64,000 nucleotides of DNA, taken from NCBI RefSeq assembly GCF_002086485.1, contig NZ_MVHF01000033.1, positions 1 through 64,000 of the forward strand. Direction: 5' to 3'. A program made the position numbers and the translations under genes. This document shows positions 43,126 to 52,218 of the stretch, one piece after another (within the stretch, counting starts at the first letter, position 1; every line of letters begins with the position of its first letter). The notes below the pieces were generated by a model that worked only from the letters and a program-made list of their open reading frames with translations, had not been told where the DNA came from and did no database searches. The stretch comes from Mycobacterium aquaticum. Lineage in GTDB: Bacteria > Actinomycetota > Actinomycetes > Mycobacteriales > Mycobacteriaceae.

Positions 43126-45927
43126 TCATTCCAGCCGCGCGGCCAGCAGTTCGGCGAGGTGCAGTCCGCGGGTGTCGGCCAGGTCGTGCAGTTGGGTGCG
43201 GCACGAGTACCCGTCGGCCAGCACCACCGTGCCCGGTGCCGCCTCGCGCACGGCAGGCAGCAACTGCTGCTCGGCGATCGCGACGGACACCTCGTAGTGT
43301 CCTTGCTCCACCCCGAAATTGCCTGCCAGGCCACAACATCCACCCAGCTTCCGGACATCCGCACCGGCGCGCCCAAGCAGCGCAGCGTCGGCATCCCACG
43401 TCATCACCGCGTGATGGTGACAGTGCGGTTGCGCCACCACCGCGGTGCCGTCGAGTTGCGGTGGCTGCCAAGACCTTTCGGTGAGCAACTCGGCGAGCGT
43501 GCGCGTGGCGGCCGCGACCGGTGTGGCCTTTTCGCCGAGCAGTTCGGCGGCGTCCGAGCGCAGTACGGCCGTGCAGGACGGTTCGAGGCCGACGATGGGA
43601 ACACCGGAGCGGGCGGTTTCGGTCAGCGCGTCGATCGTGCGGCCCAGGATGCGTCTGGCAGCGTCGAGCTGCCCGGTGCTGATCCATGTCAAAGCGCAGC
43701 ACCGCTGACGCTGCGTCAACTGCACCCGCAGGCCGGCGGCCTCCAGCACGGCCACGGCGGCCCGACCGACCTCCGGGGTGAAGTAGTTGGTGAACGTGTC
43801 GACGAAAAGCATCACCGGGTCACCGCCCACCGGTTGGGTGTGCGTGCCGGCGAACCAGTCGCGGAAGGTCTGCCGGGCAAACGGCGGAATGGCGCGACGG
43901 TAGTCGATGCCCGCACCGCGCAGTGCCAGGCGGTCCACGCCGGGCAGCCGCGCCGCGGAGTTGACCAGGCCGGGGGCTCTACTGGCGAGCCGTGCCCAGC
44001 GCGGCAGCCAGCCGAGCGAGTAGTGTGCGGGTGGACGCAGTCGTCGTCGGTAACTCTGGTGCAGCACTTCGGATTTGAACATCGGCATATCCACTCCGGT
44101 CGGGCAGTCCGACGTGCATCCCTTGCAGGACAAGCACAGATCGAGGGCCTCGTGCACCTCCCGCGCGCGCCAACCGCCGGTGACCGCGGTGCCGTTGATC
44201 ATCTCCTGCAGCGCCCGGGCGCGGCCGCGGGTCGAATCCTTCTCATCGCGCGTCGCGAGATACGACGGGCACATCACGCCGCCGGTCGTCCGGTTGTCGG
44301 CCCGGCACTTGCCAACCCCGGTGCAGCGGTGCACGGCCTGGCTGAAATCCCCACCGTCGTGCCGGTAGGCGAAGGCGAGATCGCGCCGCAACGCGGGCGC
44401 CGCGGGGATCCGCAGGTCCGCATCGAGCGGGCGAGGGTCGACGATCACCCCGGGGTTGAGCACATTGTCGGGGTCGAAGACGTGTTTGACGGCAGCGAAG
44501 GCCGAGAGCGCAGCGGGTGAGTACATCATGGCCAGCAGCTCGCTGCGGGCCCGGCCGTCGCCGTGTTCCCCCGACAGTGAACCGTGGTAGCCGACCACGA
44601 GACGCGTTGCCGCCATGAGGAATTCGCGGAACCCCGCGATGCCGCCGGGACGATCGAGCGGCCAGTCGATCCGGATGTGCAGGCAGCCGTCGCCGAAATG
44701 CCCGTATGGCAAGCCGCTGACGCCGAAATCGGTCATCAGAGAGTCGAATTCGCGCAGATAGGAGCCGAGCTGGCGGGGCGGTACCGCGGCGTCCTCCCAG
44801 CCCGCATGGGCCGGTCTACCGGCCGGGCTCCGTGACGACAACCCCGCACCGTCGGCGCGGATGCGCCACAGCGCAGCCTTCTCTGCGGCGTCGGTGACGA
44901 CGCGGGCCGCCACGGCACCACATCCGGTGGCCACGCGTTCGGCACGGCCGAGCGCCTCGTCGAGGTCGTCACCGGCGATCTCGACGAAGAGCCATGCATT
45001 GCCACGGGGCAGCGGGGGAACGGCGCCCGGTCCGCGCCGCTCGGTCACCACGTTCACGATCCGCGAGTCGATGCCCTCGCACGCCGTGGGGGAGAAGGCC
45101 AGGACGCCGGGCGCCGCGTCGCCGGCCGTGGCTATGTCGTCGTAGCCCAGCACCACCAACACCGCGTGGACCGGATCGATCACCAGCCCGACCGTGGCCT
45201 CGGTGAGCACCGCGAGGGTGCCCTCCGAGCCGGCCATCATCCGGGTGACGTCGAAACCGCGCTCGGGAGCGAGGTGTTCGAGTGCGTAGCCGGATACCTG
45301 GCGTCCGAACGTCCCGAGCTCGGTGCGGATGGTGCCCAGATGAGCGGCGGTGACCTCGCGTAGCGCCGCCATCGTCGGGCCCTCGCCGGTGACGGCGGTG
45401 TCCAGCCGGGCGCCCGACCCCGTAAAGCCGCGGACCCGCAGCAGGTTGTCGGAGGTACGGCCGTAACCCAGTGCGCGTGATCCGCAGGCATTGTTGCCGA
45501 TCATGCCGCCGATGGTGGCCCGCGTGAAAGACGACGGGTCCGGTCCGTACCGCAGCCCGAGGGCGGCGGCACGGCGTTGCAGATCGGCCTGAATGACCCC
45601 GGGCTGCACCACCGCGCTGCGGGACTCGGCGTCGATGTCGAGCACCTGGTTCATGTGCCTGCTGAAGTCCAGAATCACTCCGGTGCCGATCGCGTTGCCC
45701 GCGATCGAGGTTCCGCCGCCCCGCGACGTCAGCGGAACGCCCTCGCCGCGGCAGACGGTCAACACCGCCTCCACCTCGGCGTCGTCGTGCGGTCGCACCA
45801 CGACAAGGGGAAGCACCCGGTACAGCGAGGCATCCGAGGTGTACAGCGCCCGGGTGGTGTCGTCGGCGGCGACATCGCGCACGCCGGCGCGGCCCAGGAG
45901 GGAGGCCAGGCCGGCCGCGTCGATCAT
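43126..45927 (-). CDS. FAD- and Fe-S-binding dehydrogenase (D-2-hydroxy-acid type)
   Basis: This is a 933-residue two-part enzyme. The N-terminal half has the PCMH-type FAD fold (TSRGGGTSIAGNAIGTGVIL, TIGGMIGNNACGSRAL) with a D-lactate/glycolate oxidase-like C-domain and GSLSGEHGDG. The C-terminal half carries two 4Fe-4S motifs (RCTGVGKC followed later by MCPSY, and CLSCKGCTSDCPTG) and two CCG-like regions (CCALTWIST, CCGLAGNFG). It resembles YdiJ-like D-2-hydroxyglutarate or D-lactate dehydrogenases feeding the quinone pool. ATG 45927 starts the conserved part; the open frame extends further without homology. Confidence 0.88.
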   Translation of the reverse strand: MIDAAGLASLLGRAGVRDVAADDTTRALYTSDASLYRVLPLVVVRPHDDAEVEAVLTVCRGEGVPLTSRGGGTSIAGNAIGTGVILDFSRHMNQVLDIDAESRSAVVQPGVIQADLQRRAAALGLRYGPDPSSFTRATIGGMIGNNACGSRALGYGRTSDNLLRVRGFTGSGARLDTAVTGEGPTMAALREVTAAHLGTIRTELGTFGRQVSGYALEHLAPERGFDVTRMMAGSEGTLAVLTEATVGLVIDPVHAVLVVLGYDDIATAGDAAPGVLAFSPTACEGIDSRIVNVVTERRGPGAVPPLPRGNAWLFVEIAGDDLDEALGRAERVATGCGAVAARVVTDAAEKAALWRIRADGAGLSSRSPAGRPAHAGWEDAAVPPRQLGSYLREFDSLMTDFGVSGLPYGHFGDGCLHIRIDWPLDRPGGIAGFREFLMAATRLVVGYHGSLSGEHGDGRARSELLAMMYSPAALSAFAAVKHVFDPDNVLNPGVIVDPRPLDADLRIPAAPALRRDLAFAYRHDGGDFSQAVHRCTGVGKCRADNRTTGGVMCPSYLATRDEKDSTRGRARALQEMINGTAVTGGWRAREVHEALDLCLSCKGCTSDCPTGVDMPMFKSEVLHQSYRRRLRPPAHYSLGWLPRWARLASRAPGLVNSAARLPGVDRLALRGAGIDYRRAIPPFARQTFRDWFAGTHTQPVGGDPVMLFVDTFTNYFTPEVGRAAVAVLEAAGLRVQLTQRQRCCALTWISTGQLDAARRILGRTIDALTETARSGVPIVGLEPSCTAVLRSDAAELLGEKATPVAAATRTLAELLTERSWQPPQLDGTAVVAQPHCHHHAVMTWDADAALLGRAGADVRKLGGCCGLAGNFGVEQGHYEVSVAIAEQQLLPAVREAAPGTVVLADGYSCRTQLHDLADTRGLHLAELLAARLE

Positions 45928-45983
45928 GGTTCGCACGGTACCGAAGTGCTTTCGGTAGCCCGAGCGGGCCCAGCATGCGTTTG

Positions 45984-46271
45984 TCAGAGCGGGATCATCG
46001 GCACGATCACGGTGCGCAGAATGATCACCGCGACGAACACGGCGGTGAATGCCAGGTCGAGGGAGACGGATCCCAGCCGCACGGGTCTGAGTACCTGTCG
46101 CACCGGGCGGATCACGGGTTCGGTGATGCCGTGGGTGATCCGGCGTGCGGACTCCACACCGCTGCTGCGCGCCCCGACAGGCGACAGCACGCCCACCCAG
46201 TCGACGACGACGCGGGCAATGAGCACGAATTCGAAGAGTAGGAGGACTATTCCGAGCAAACCTGCGATCAC
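45984..46271 (-). CDS. YggT-family membrane protein
   Basis: This is a 95-residue protein with two transmembrane helices (GLLGIVLLLFEFVLIARVVVDWV and the late FTAVFVAVIILRTVIVP), separated by the conserved EPVIRPVRQVLRP. The YggT family is often linked to cell division or osmotic adaptation. GTG 46271 is chosen because AAGGAG lies seven bases before it and hydrophobic sequence starts at once. The 257 bp upstream to the next gene contain no other supportable gene. Confidence 0.85.
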   Translation of the reverse strand: MIAGLLGIVLLLFEFVLIARVVVDWVGVLSPVGARSSGVESARRITHGITEPVIRPVRQVLRPVRLGSVSLDLAFTAVFVAVIILRTVIVPMIPL

Positions 46272-46528
46272 CGCACGCTCCTTCCGTTCCTGTCGAGTGT
46301 TCGGCCCGCGCCTGAGGCGGTGCTGTGGGTAGCTGAAGATTTCGCCCGTGTGTCGAGTGCCACTTCTGGCCGCGGAGCCAGTGCGAATCCGACCGGTCCG
46401 ATGGGCACTTCGAGGGTTTCGTTCGTGGCGCCGATGAATGGACTTGTGCCACAACATTTCCGGTTAGCCCGGTGGACGGGTTTTCGGGATAGCCATGCTG
46501 AACGTGATCGGTGTGTTTTGATCAGCGG

Positions 46529-47188
46529 ATGAGGCACCGGGGGCTGATTCCACGGATGGCACTGGCGGGCGTGCTTCTCGCGACGGCCGTGGTCGTCTCG
46601 GCGCACCCCGCAACCGCCGACCCGTGCGCCGACGTCGACGTGGTGTTCGCGCGGGGCACCGGCGAACCACCCGGCATCGGCCGGGTGGGGCAGGCGTTCG
46701 TCGACGCCCTGACGCCACAACTGGGCGGCCGCTCGGTGAGCACCTACGGCGTGAACTATCCGGCCGGCATCAACTTCCTCACCACCGCCGACGGCGCCAA
46801 CGACGCGGCCGCCCACATCGCATGGATGACAGAGCAGTGCCCGGGCACGCAACTGGTGTTGGGCGGCTTCTCCCAGGGCGCGGCGGTGGTATCGATGCTG
46901 GCGGGCGTGCCGCCGATCGGCAGCACCATCGGTACGTTCGGGTCGGCGCCGCCGCTGCCTCCGCCGAGCGCGGACGCGGTCCGTGCGGTGGCGGTGTTCG
47001 GCAATCCCGGTCAACGCTTCGGCACCCCGCTGTCGAGCACCGGGTTGTTCGCGGGCCGGGCCATCGACCAGTGCAGCCCAGGTGACCCGATCTGTGTTCA
47101 GGGCGGACGAGATCGCGCCGCACACAGCAATTACGAACTGCCGCCGTACAACCAGCGCGCGGCCGATTTCGTCGCAAGCCGCCTCTGA
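46529..47188 (+). CDS. Secreted cutinase-family esterase
   Basis: This is a 219-residue secreted enzyme. The signal peptide ends near ATA (residue 30), followed by PCADVDVVFARGTGEPPGIGRVGQ. The nucleophile elbow reads GFSQG (Ser 115) rather than the usual GYSQG, with Asp 186 in GDPIC and His 199. The catalytic triad is intact, so it should be active. ATG 46529 has only a weak ribosome-binding site (AGCGG). Confidence 0.9.
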   Translation: MRHRGLIPRMALAGVLLATAVVVSAHPATADPCADVDVVFARGTGEPPGIGRVGQAFVDALTPQLGGRSVSTYGVNYPAGINFLTTADGANDAAAHIAWMTEQCPGTQLVLGGFSQGAAVVSMLAGVPPIGSTIGTFGSAPPLPPPSADAVRAVAVFGNPGQRFGTPLSSTGLFAGRAIDQCSPGDPICVQGGRDRAAHSNYELPPYNQRAADFVASRL

Positions 47189-47269
47189 CGTTTCGGGGAG
47201 CTAACGATCGGGTCCTAAGTCGGACTCGGCCCTCCCGCATCGCGGTCGCGCGTGGTGTCGTGGACGGTG

Positions 47270-47827
47270 ATGGTGCGTTCTTTGTTGTCAGTGCGCCGGT
47301 TGCCTCAGCTGGCCGCCGCCAGTGCGTTGTGTGCGGCGCTGCTGGCGGTGGCACCCGTGCCCGCGTTTGCCGGGCCGGTCACCGACGCCCAAGGGTTCGT
47401 CGACTCCACCGCGCGATGCGGCACCGTCGACGCCACAGTGCTCTACGGCAGTACCGACGCCTCGCGCGTCGCGATCTGCAAGACCGGCAGCACCTTCGAG
47501 TACCGCGGTGTTCGGGTGCGGGACGGCGCCAAACTGGTCGCGCCCGCCACGCCATCCGGTGAGGGCTTCCGTGCCGAGTCCAGCGGTTTCACCTATCTGG
47601 TCACGGCAAAGTCGTTGGTGGTCAGTCAGGGAAGCACAACCATCCGCGAGGAACCCATGGTCGATTTCCACCGGTCGGGTGCCTCGGCGCCACAAGGGAC
47701 GGCCCAGGGCACTCCGGCGCCGCAGAACGCGCCGACGGCGCAGAACGTTCCGCAACCGCTCGAGTCGGCGACACCGTCCACGCCGCTACCGCCGCCGTTG
47801 CCCGCCGAGGTGGGCGCCAAACGGTAG
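47270..47827 (+). CDS. Secreted protein of unknown function
   Basis: This is a 185-residue protein with a Sec signal (residues 1-34, ending PVPAFA). A mature domain of about 110 residues with two cysteines follows (TARCGTVDATVLYGS, AICKTGSTFEYRGVRV). The tail is rich in Pro, Ala and Gln. The composition suggests an exported or wall-associated protein. I do not recognise the domain. ATG 47270 (GTG 47267 alternative) gives the right signal peptide. It is followed 45 bp later by an acyl-CoA dehydrogenase gene. Confidence 0.72.
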   Translation: MVRSLLSVRRLPQLAAASALCAALLAVAPVPAFAGPVTDAQGFVDSTARCGTVDATVLYGSTDASRVAICKTGSTFEYRGVRVRDGAKLVAPATPSGEGFRAESSGFTYLVTAKSLVVSQGSTTIREEPMVDFHRSGASAPQGTAQGTPAPQNAPTAQNVPQPLESATPSTPLPPPLPAEVGAKR

Positions 47828-47872
47828 CGGGCATCCGCGTTCGAAACCGAGCGTGCGGGCATAATCCAGCGC

Positions 47873-49030
47873 ATGCCTGCCGGAACGCTGACCGCCGATG
47901 AACAGCAGATGGTCGAACTGGTGTCGGAGTTCGTCGATCAGCGGGTCAGGACACGGGTGCGCGACTACGAGCAGGACGACATCTACCCCGAAGAATTCAT
48001 CGAGGAGATGAAGCGGCTGGGCTTCTTCGGGCTGCTCGCACCAGCCGAGTACGGCGGCGTCGACGTCAGCACCGCGTGTTTCGCCCGCGTCACCGAGGAA
48101 CTCGCGCGCGGTTGGATGAGCCTGGCCGGTGCCATCGGCGGCCATTCGGTGATCAGCTATCTGATCAAGACCTTCGGCACAGACGCGCAGAAGCAGAAGT
48201 ATCTGCCGGGCATGGCCGACGGGTCGATCCGGGCGACCATGGCGCTCACCGAACCTGGCGGCGGCAGCGATCTGCAGGCCATGCGGACCACGGCCACCGC
48301 CGACGGTGACGAGTGGATCATCAACGGGTCCAAGACCTGGATCTCCAACGCCGCGCACTCGGGGCTGTTCGGTCTGTTGTGCATCACCGACCGCGACGCC
48401 ACACCGGCCCACCGCGGGATGAGCGTCATTCTCACCGAACCCGGTGACGGACTGGTGGTTTCGAAGAAGCTGCCCAAACTGGGTTACCGCGGCGTCGAGG
48501 CGTGCGAGCTGGTGTTCGACGGGCGCCGGGTCGGCAACGACGCGATCCTCGGCGAGGTGCCCAACAAGGGCTGGGCGCACATGATGCGCGGCCTTGAGGT
48601 GGGGCGCATCCAGGTCGCCGCGCGTGCCCTCGGTGTCGGTCAGGCCGCGCTCGATGACGCCGTCCGGTATGCGCAGCAACGGGAATCGTTCGGCAAGCCC
48701 ATCTGGAAACACCAGTCGGTCGGAAACCTGTTGGCCGACATGGCGACCAAGCAACGAGCGGCCCGGCTGCTGACTCTCGACGCCGCCGAGAAACTCGACG
48801 CGGGTGAACGCGCGGACATGGAGGCCGGGATGGCGAAGCTGTTTGCTTCGGAGACCGCCATGCAGATCGCGCTCGACGCGATCCGGGTGCACGGCGGCTA
48901 CGGCTACTCCAAAGAGTACGACGTCGAGCGATACTTCCGCGACGCCCCGCTGATGATCGTCGGGGAGGGCACCAATGAGATCCAGCGCAATGTGATCGCG
49001 GCCCAACTCATCGCCCGCAACCCGATCTGA
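47873..49030 (+). CDS. Acyl-CoA dehydrogenase
   Basis: This is a 385-residue FAD enzyme of the acyl-CoA dehydrogenase fold. Visible are the FAD-contact motifs ATMALTEPGGGSDLQAM and WISNAAHSG, the helical C-domain HGGYGYSKEYDVERYFRD, and EGTNEIQ with the catalytic glutamate position of the short-chain group. It should introduce the trans-2 double bond in an acyl-CoA, using ETF. It is convergent, at six bases, with a TetR gene that may regulate it. Confidence 0.92.
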   Translation: MPAGTLTADEQQMVELVSEFVDQRVRTRVRDYEQDDIYPEEFIEEMKRLGFFGLLAPAEYGGVDVSTACFARVTEELARGWMSLAGAIGGHSVISYLIKTFGTDAQKQKYLPGMADGSIRATMALTEPGGGSDLQAMRTTATADGDEWIINGSKTWISNAAHSGLFGLLCITDRDATPAHRGMSVILTEPGDGLVVSKKLPKLGYRGVEACELVFDGRRVGNDAILGEVPNKGWAHMMRGLEVGRIQVAARALGVGQAALDDAVRYAQQRESFGKPIWKHQSVGNLLADMATKQRAARLLTLDAAEKLDAGERADMEAGMAKLFASETAMQIALDAIRVHGGYGYSKEYDVERYFRDAPLMIVGEGTNEIQRNVIAAQLIARNPI

Positions 49031-49036
49031 GCGGGC

Positions 49037-49675
49037 TCAGTCGGCGGAGGCCGCGTAGAGCTGCAGGTAGGCGGTGAGTGCGCGGGCGCCTTCGGCGAGC
49101 ACCGCGCGATCGGCGTCCGGCCCGGCCCGGTGGGCGACTTCGAGCAGACGGTTACCCATTTCCACGGCCACGGCGGTGACCAGCGGATCGGTGTCCGGAC
49201 GCAGTAACCGCCAGGCCAATAGCGAATTGTGAAGGGCGCTGGCGAACTCTGCGCGACGCAGTCGCGGATCGGCGAGCAGGCCGCGGGCCAGGCTGTTGTA
49301 GTGCAGCGTCACCAGTTGCGGGTGGGTGCGCATGTGTTCGTAGTGGAAATCGAAGAGTGCGTGGACGACCTCGCCGAGGCTGCTCGGGGTCAGTGTCCCC
49401 AGGATGGCTGTGCCGTCGGCATCGCGTCGGTCGAGATACTCCAGGAGGATCTCCGAGAGGATGGCATCCCGGTTCGGGAAGAACTGGTACACCGTCGCGA
49501 CGGGTACGTCAGCACGTTCGGCGATGGCCCGGGTGGTCACCGCGTCAGCCCCGTCCGCCTCCAACAGGTCCATGGCAGCGGCCATGATGCGTTCGACGCG
49601 CCGTTTGCTGCGCTCCTGCACTGGCTGTCGGCGACGTAACCCGTTTTGGGTGACCACGTAGGCATGGTCCCACAC
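49037..49675 (-). CDS. TetR-family transcriptional regulator
   Basis: This 212-residue repressor has the helix-turn-helix ERADVPVATVYQFFPNRDAIL at about 45-70. The rest is a helical effector domain with FDFHYEHMRTHPQLV. A symmetric operator covers the promoter just before its start (49678-49702), so it is very probably autoregulated. The convergent acyl-CoA dehydrogenase gene ends six bases away; whether it is a target cannot be seen. Confidence 0.88.
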   Translation of the reverse strand: MWDHAYVVTQNGLRRRQPVQERSKRRVERIMAAAMDLLEADGADAVTTRAIAERADVPVATVYQFFPNRDAILSEILLEYLDRRDADGTAILGTLTPSSLGEVVHALFDFHYEHMRTHPQLVTLHYNSLARGLLADPRLRRAEFASALHNSLLAWRLLRPDTDPLVTAVAVEMGNRLLEVAHRAGPDADRAVLAEGARALTAYLQLYAASAD

Positions 49676-49677
49676 GA

Positions 49678-49702
49678 GTAACGTGAATGAGATTCATGTT
49701 AC
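49678..49702. promoter_or_regulatory. Near-perfect 25-bp operator before tetR
   Basis: Arms GTAACGTGAAT (49678-49688) and ATTCATGTTAC (49692-49702) are inverted copies, matching in ten of eleven positions, around a three-base centre. The ATG of the TetR gene at 49675 is two bases away, so binding would stop its transcription. Confidence 0.8.
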
Positions 49703-49759
49703 GGTGGATCGGCGGTCGGCCGACCAACCGGTTTCGAGGGGTTACCAGCTGTTCGGCCG

Positions 49760-50212
49760 CTATCCCAGCGTCTTGTGCAACTCCAAGGTCGCGGTGACCG
49801 CGTCGGCGGCCTCGGCGCCCTTCTTCACGAAGTGCTCGGTGAAGTACCGGACGTGTTCGTCGTGCTCGTGGAAATGATGCGGCGTCAGCACCACCGAGAA
49901 CACGGGCACTTCGGTATCGAGTTGCACTCGCATCAGCCCGTCGATGACGGCTGTCGCGACGAACTCGTGCCGATAGATACCGCCGTCGACCACCAGCGCC
50001 GCGGCGACCACCGCCCGGTAACGGCCGCTGTTCGCCAGCCGCTTTGCCGTCAACGGGATCTCGAACGCGCCGGGAACCTCGAAGAATTCCAGGTTGTCAT
50101 CGGTGAAGCCGGCGGTGCGGATCCGATCGGTGAAGCCCTCGCGCGCCCGGTCGACGATGTTGCGGTGCCATGTGGCCTGCACAAATGCGATCTGGGTGGC
50201 TGAGTCAGTCAT
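49760..50212 (-). CDS. Type II (RibH2-like) 6,7-dimethyl-8-ribityllumazine synthase
   Basis: This is a 150-residue lumazine synthase, the penultimate enzyme of riboflavin synthesis. It condenses the amino-ribityl-uracil with 3,4-dihydroxybutanone phosphate. FVQATWHRNIVDRAREGF, FEVPGAFEIPL, VVDGGIYRHEFVATAVIDGL and VFSVVLTPHHFHEHDEHV match the Brucella/rhizobial RibH2 type rather than the housekeeping RibH. It stands outside any rib operon, behind an alpha/beta-hydrolase gene, so it is probably a second, specialised copy. ATG 50212 follows GAGGAG. Confidence 0.85.
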   Translation of the reverse strand: MTDSATQIAFVQATWHRNIVDRAREGFTDRIRTAGFTDDNLEFFEVPGAFEIPLTAKRLANSGRYRAVVAAALVVDGGIYRHEFVATAVIDGLMRVQLDTEVPVFSVVLTPHHFHEHDEHVRYFTEHFVKKGAEAADAVTATLELHKTLG

Positions 50213-50265
50213 TACGGCTCCTCGTGCAAGGGCTGGTCGGTCATGCCGAGACGCTACCTCAGCCG

Positions 50266-51027
50266 CTATCGACCGCCGAGGTATGCGTCGGCCCACGCGC
50301 CGATGATGCGTCCCGCGCGTTTGGCCTGGCCCGGACCCGTGAGCAGATGCTCGGAACCTTCCAGCGACACGAAGCTGCGGGGGTGCCGGGCGGTGCGGAA
50401 GATGTCGCTGGCGTTCTTGATGCCCACGGTGTTGTCGGTGGGCGAGTGCAGGATCAGCAGTGGCAGCTTGAGTGCCTTGATCTTGTCGTGCAGCTGGGCG
50501 GCACGGACGTCTTCGACGAACGCCCGTTTGAGGGTCAGTGTCTTGCCGCCGACCATCCATTGCGCGCTGCCTTCGGCGAAGACGCATTCGAGCACGGCGT
50601 CGTACTGATGCTCGACGTGTACCGGATCGATCGGTGCGCCCACAGTGACCACTGCGCGGATTCCCGGGGCCTGCCGCGCCGCGGCCAGCACCGCGGCGCC
50701 GCCGAACGAATGACCGATGAGGATCTCGGCCGGGGTGCCGCGTCCGGACATGAACCTGCACGCCTCGACGATGTCGTCCACCTTGTGCGTGAACGAGCCG
50801 TCACCCCAGTCGCCCTCGGAACCGCCCAGGCCCAGGGCGTCGTAGCGCAGCATGCCGATACCGTCGCTGGCGAGCTGCTTACAGATTCGCGATGCGGCCG
50901 GCGAATCTTTGCCGAGAGTGAAGCCGTGCGAAAACACGCCCCAGCCGCGGATGGGACCGTCGGGCAGATCGATGACGCCCGCCAGCATCGGACCCGTCGA
51001 GCTGGGGAAGGTGACGCGTTCAGCCAT
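50266..51027 (-). CDS. Alpha/beta-hydrolase family protein
   Basis: This is a 253-residue hydrolase with the nucleophile elbow GHSFGG (Ser 107), the oxyanion loop FSHGFTLGKDSPAA, the likely acid in HSPTDNTVG and the histidine in GSEHLLTGPG. It is of the osmotically-induced/dienelactone-hydrolase-like esterase group. No substrate can be given. It lies 53 bp upstream of the lumazine synthase gene on the same strand, so the two may be cotranscribed. Confidence 0.85.
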   Translation of the reverse strand: MAERVTFPSSTGPMLAGVIDLPDGPIRGWGVFSHGFTLGKDSPAASRICKQLASDGIGMLRYDALGLGGSEGDWGDGSFTHKVDDIVEACRFMSGRGTPAEILIGHSFGGAAVLAAARQAPGIRAVVTVGAPIDPVHVEHQYDAVLECVFAEGSAQWMVGGKTLTLKRAFVEDVRAAQLHDKIKALKLPLLILHSPTDNTVGIKNASDIFRTARHPRSFVSLEGSEHLLTGPGQAKRAGRIIGAWADAYLGGR

Positions 51028-51184
51028 GCAGGAGGTGTACCACGCCGGTACCCGGTCTGCTCCGTCACTTTCGAACCCGGCGAGGTGACCGGCCCGTCAC
51101 AGCGTCAGCGCCGATACGTAGTCTGGAGGCCATCGGCCGCTGCTGGTCAGTGCTGCCCGGCATGCTGCGACTGAACGCATTGAG

Positions 51185-52096
51185 ATGTGGAGCAAGTTCG
51201 TGCCCCTGAACACCATCGCGCTGGAACTCGTCCCGCCGAACCTGGAACGCGGCGTGCAGTACCCCGTCGACGAGGCGCGGAAAGTGCTCGCGCTGGCGGC
51301 CGAGACGGGTATCGACGGCCGGATCGGCCACGTGATGATCCCGGGCATGATCGATGAGGACGACGACCGTCCGATCGAGATGAAGCCCCGGATGGATGTC
51401 CTCGACTACTGGAACATCCTGCGGCCCGAACTGCCCGGGATGCGTGGTCTGTGCACGCAGGTGACGTCGTTCCTCGACGAGGCGGCACTGGGCCGGCGGC
51501 TGACGGATCTGAGCGGGGCCGGGTTCGACGGCATCGCGTTCGTCGGCGTTCCCCGCACCATGAAGGACGGCGAGGGCGAGGGCGTGGCGCCCACCGATGC
51601 CCTGTCGATCTACGAGCAGCTGGTTCCCAACCGCGGCGCGATCCTGATCCCCACCCGCGACGGCGAGCAGGGGCGGTTCAACTTCAAATGCGAGCGCGGC
51701 GCGACCTACGGCATGACGCAGCTGCTGTACTCCGACACCATCGTCGGATTCCTCAAAGAGTTCGCCGAGACCACCGACCACCGGCCCGAGATCCTGCTGT
51801 CGTTCGGTTTCGTGCCGAAGATGGAGACCAAGGTCGGTCTGATCAACTGGCTCATCCAGGATCCCGGCAACGAGGCCGTCGCTGCCGAACAGGAGTTCGT
51901 CAGCCAACTGGCCGAACGGGATCCGGAAGAGAAGCGCAAGCTGATGCTGGACCTGTACAAGAGGGTGATCGACGGGGTGGCCGACCTCGGCTTCCCGCTG
52001 AGCATCCACTTCGAGGCCGCCTACGGCGTGTCCAAGCCCGCGTTCACCACGTTCGCCGAGATGCTCGCCTACTGGTCGCCGGCCCGCACCAACTAG
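51185..52096 (+). CDS. Mycobacterial-type methylenetetrahydrofolate reductase (Rv2172c-like)
   Basis: This is a 303-residue protein resembling the non-canonical MTHFR described in mycobacteria (Rv2172c group). The start LNTIALELVPPNLE fits, followed by QVTSFLDEAALGRRL, GFDGIAFVGVPRTMKDGEG and LLSFGFVPKMETKVGLINWL. The TIM-barrel pattern fits a reductase making 5-methyl-THF for methionine synthesis. It lacks the usual MetF fingerprints, so the call rests on recalled family similarity. GTG 51200 is an alternative start. Confidence 0.65.
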   Translation: MWSKFVPLNTIALELVPPNLERGVQYPVDEARKVLALAAETGIDGRIGHVMIPGMIDEDDDRPIEMKPRMDVLDYWNILRPELPGMRGLCTQVTSFLDEAALGRRLTDLSGAGFDGIAFVGVPRTMKDGEGEGVAPTDALSIYEQLVPNRGAILIPTRDGEQGRFNFKCERGATYGMTQLLYSDTIVGFLKEFAETTDHRPEILLSFGFVPKMETKVGLINWLIQDPGNEAVAAEQEFVSQLAERDPEEKRKLMLDLYKRVIDGVADLGFPLSIHFEAAYGVSKPAFTTFAEMLAYWSPARTN

Positions 52097-52218
52097 TAGC
52101 TCACGCGGCCCTGTTGCCTCATGTCAGGGTGCGCTTGTTGATCTGGGTTCGGGTGGTGGCGCCGGCTCATGCGGGCGCATTTTTCACGTGTCAACAGGGC
52201 GGCCGTACATGTCAGTGG

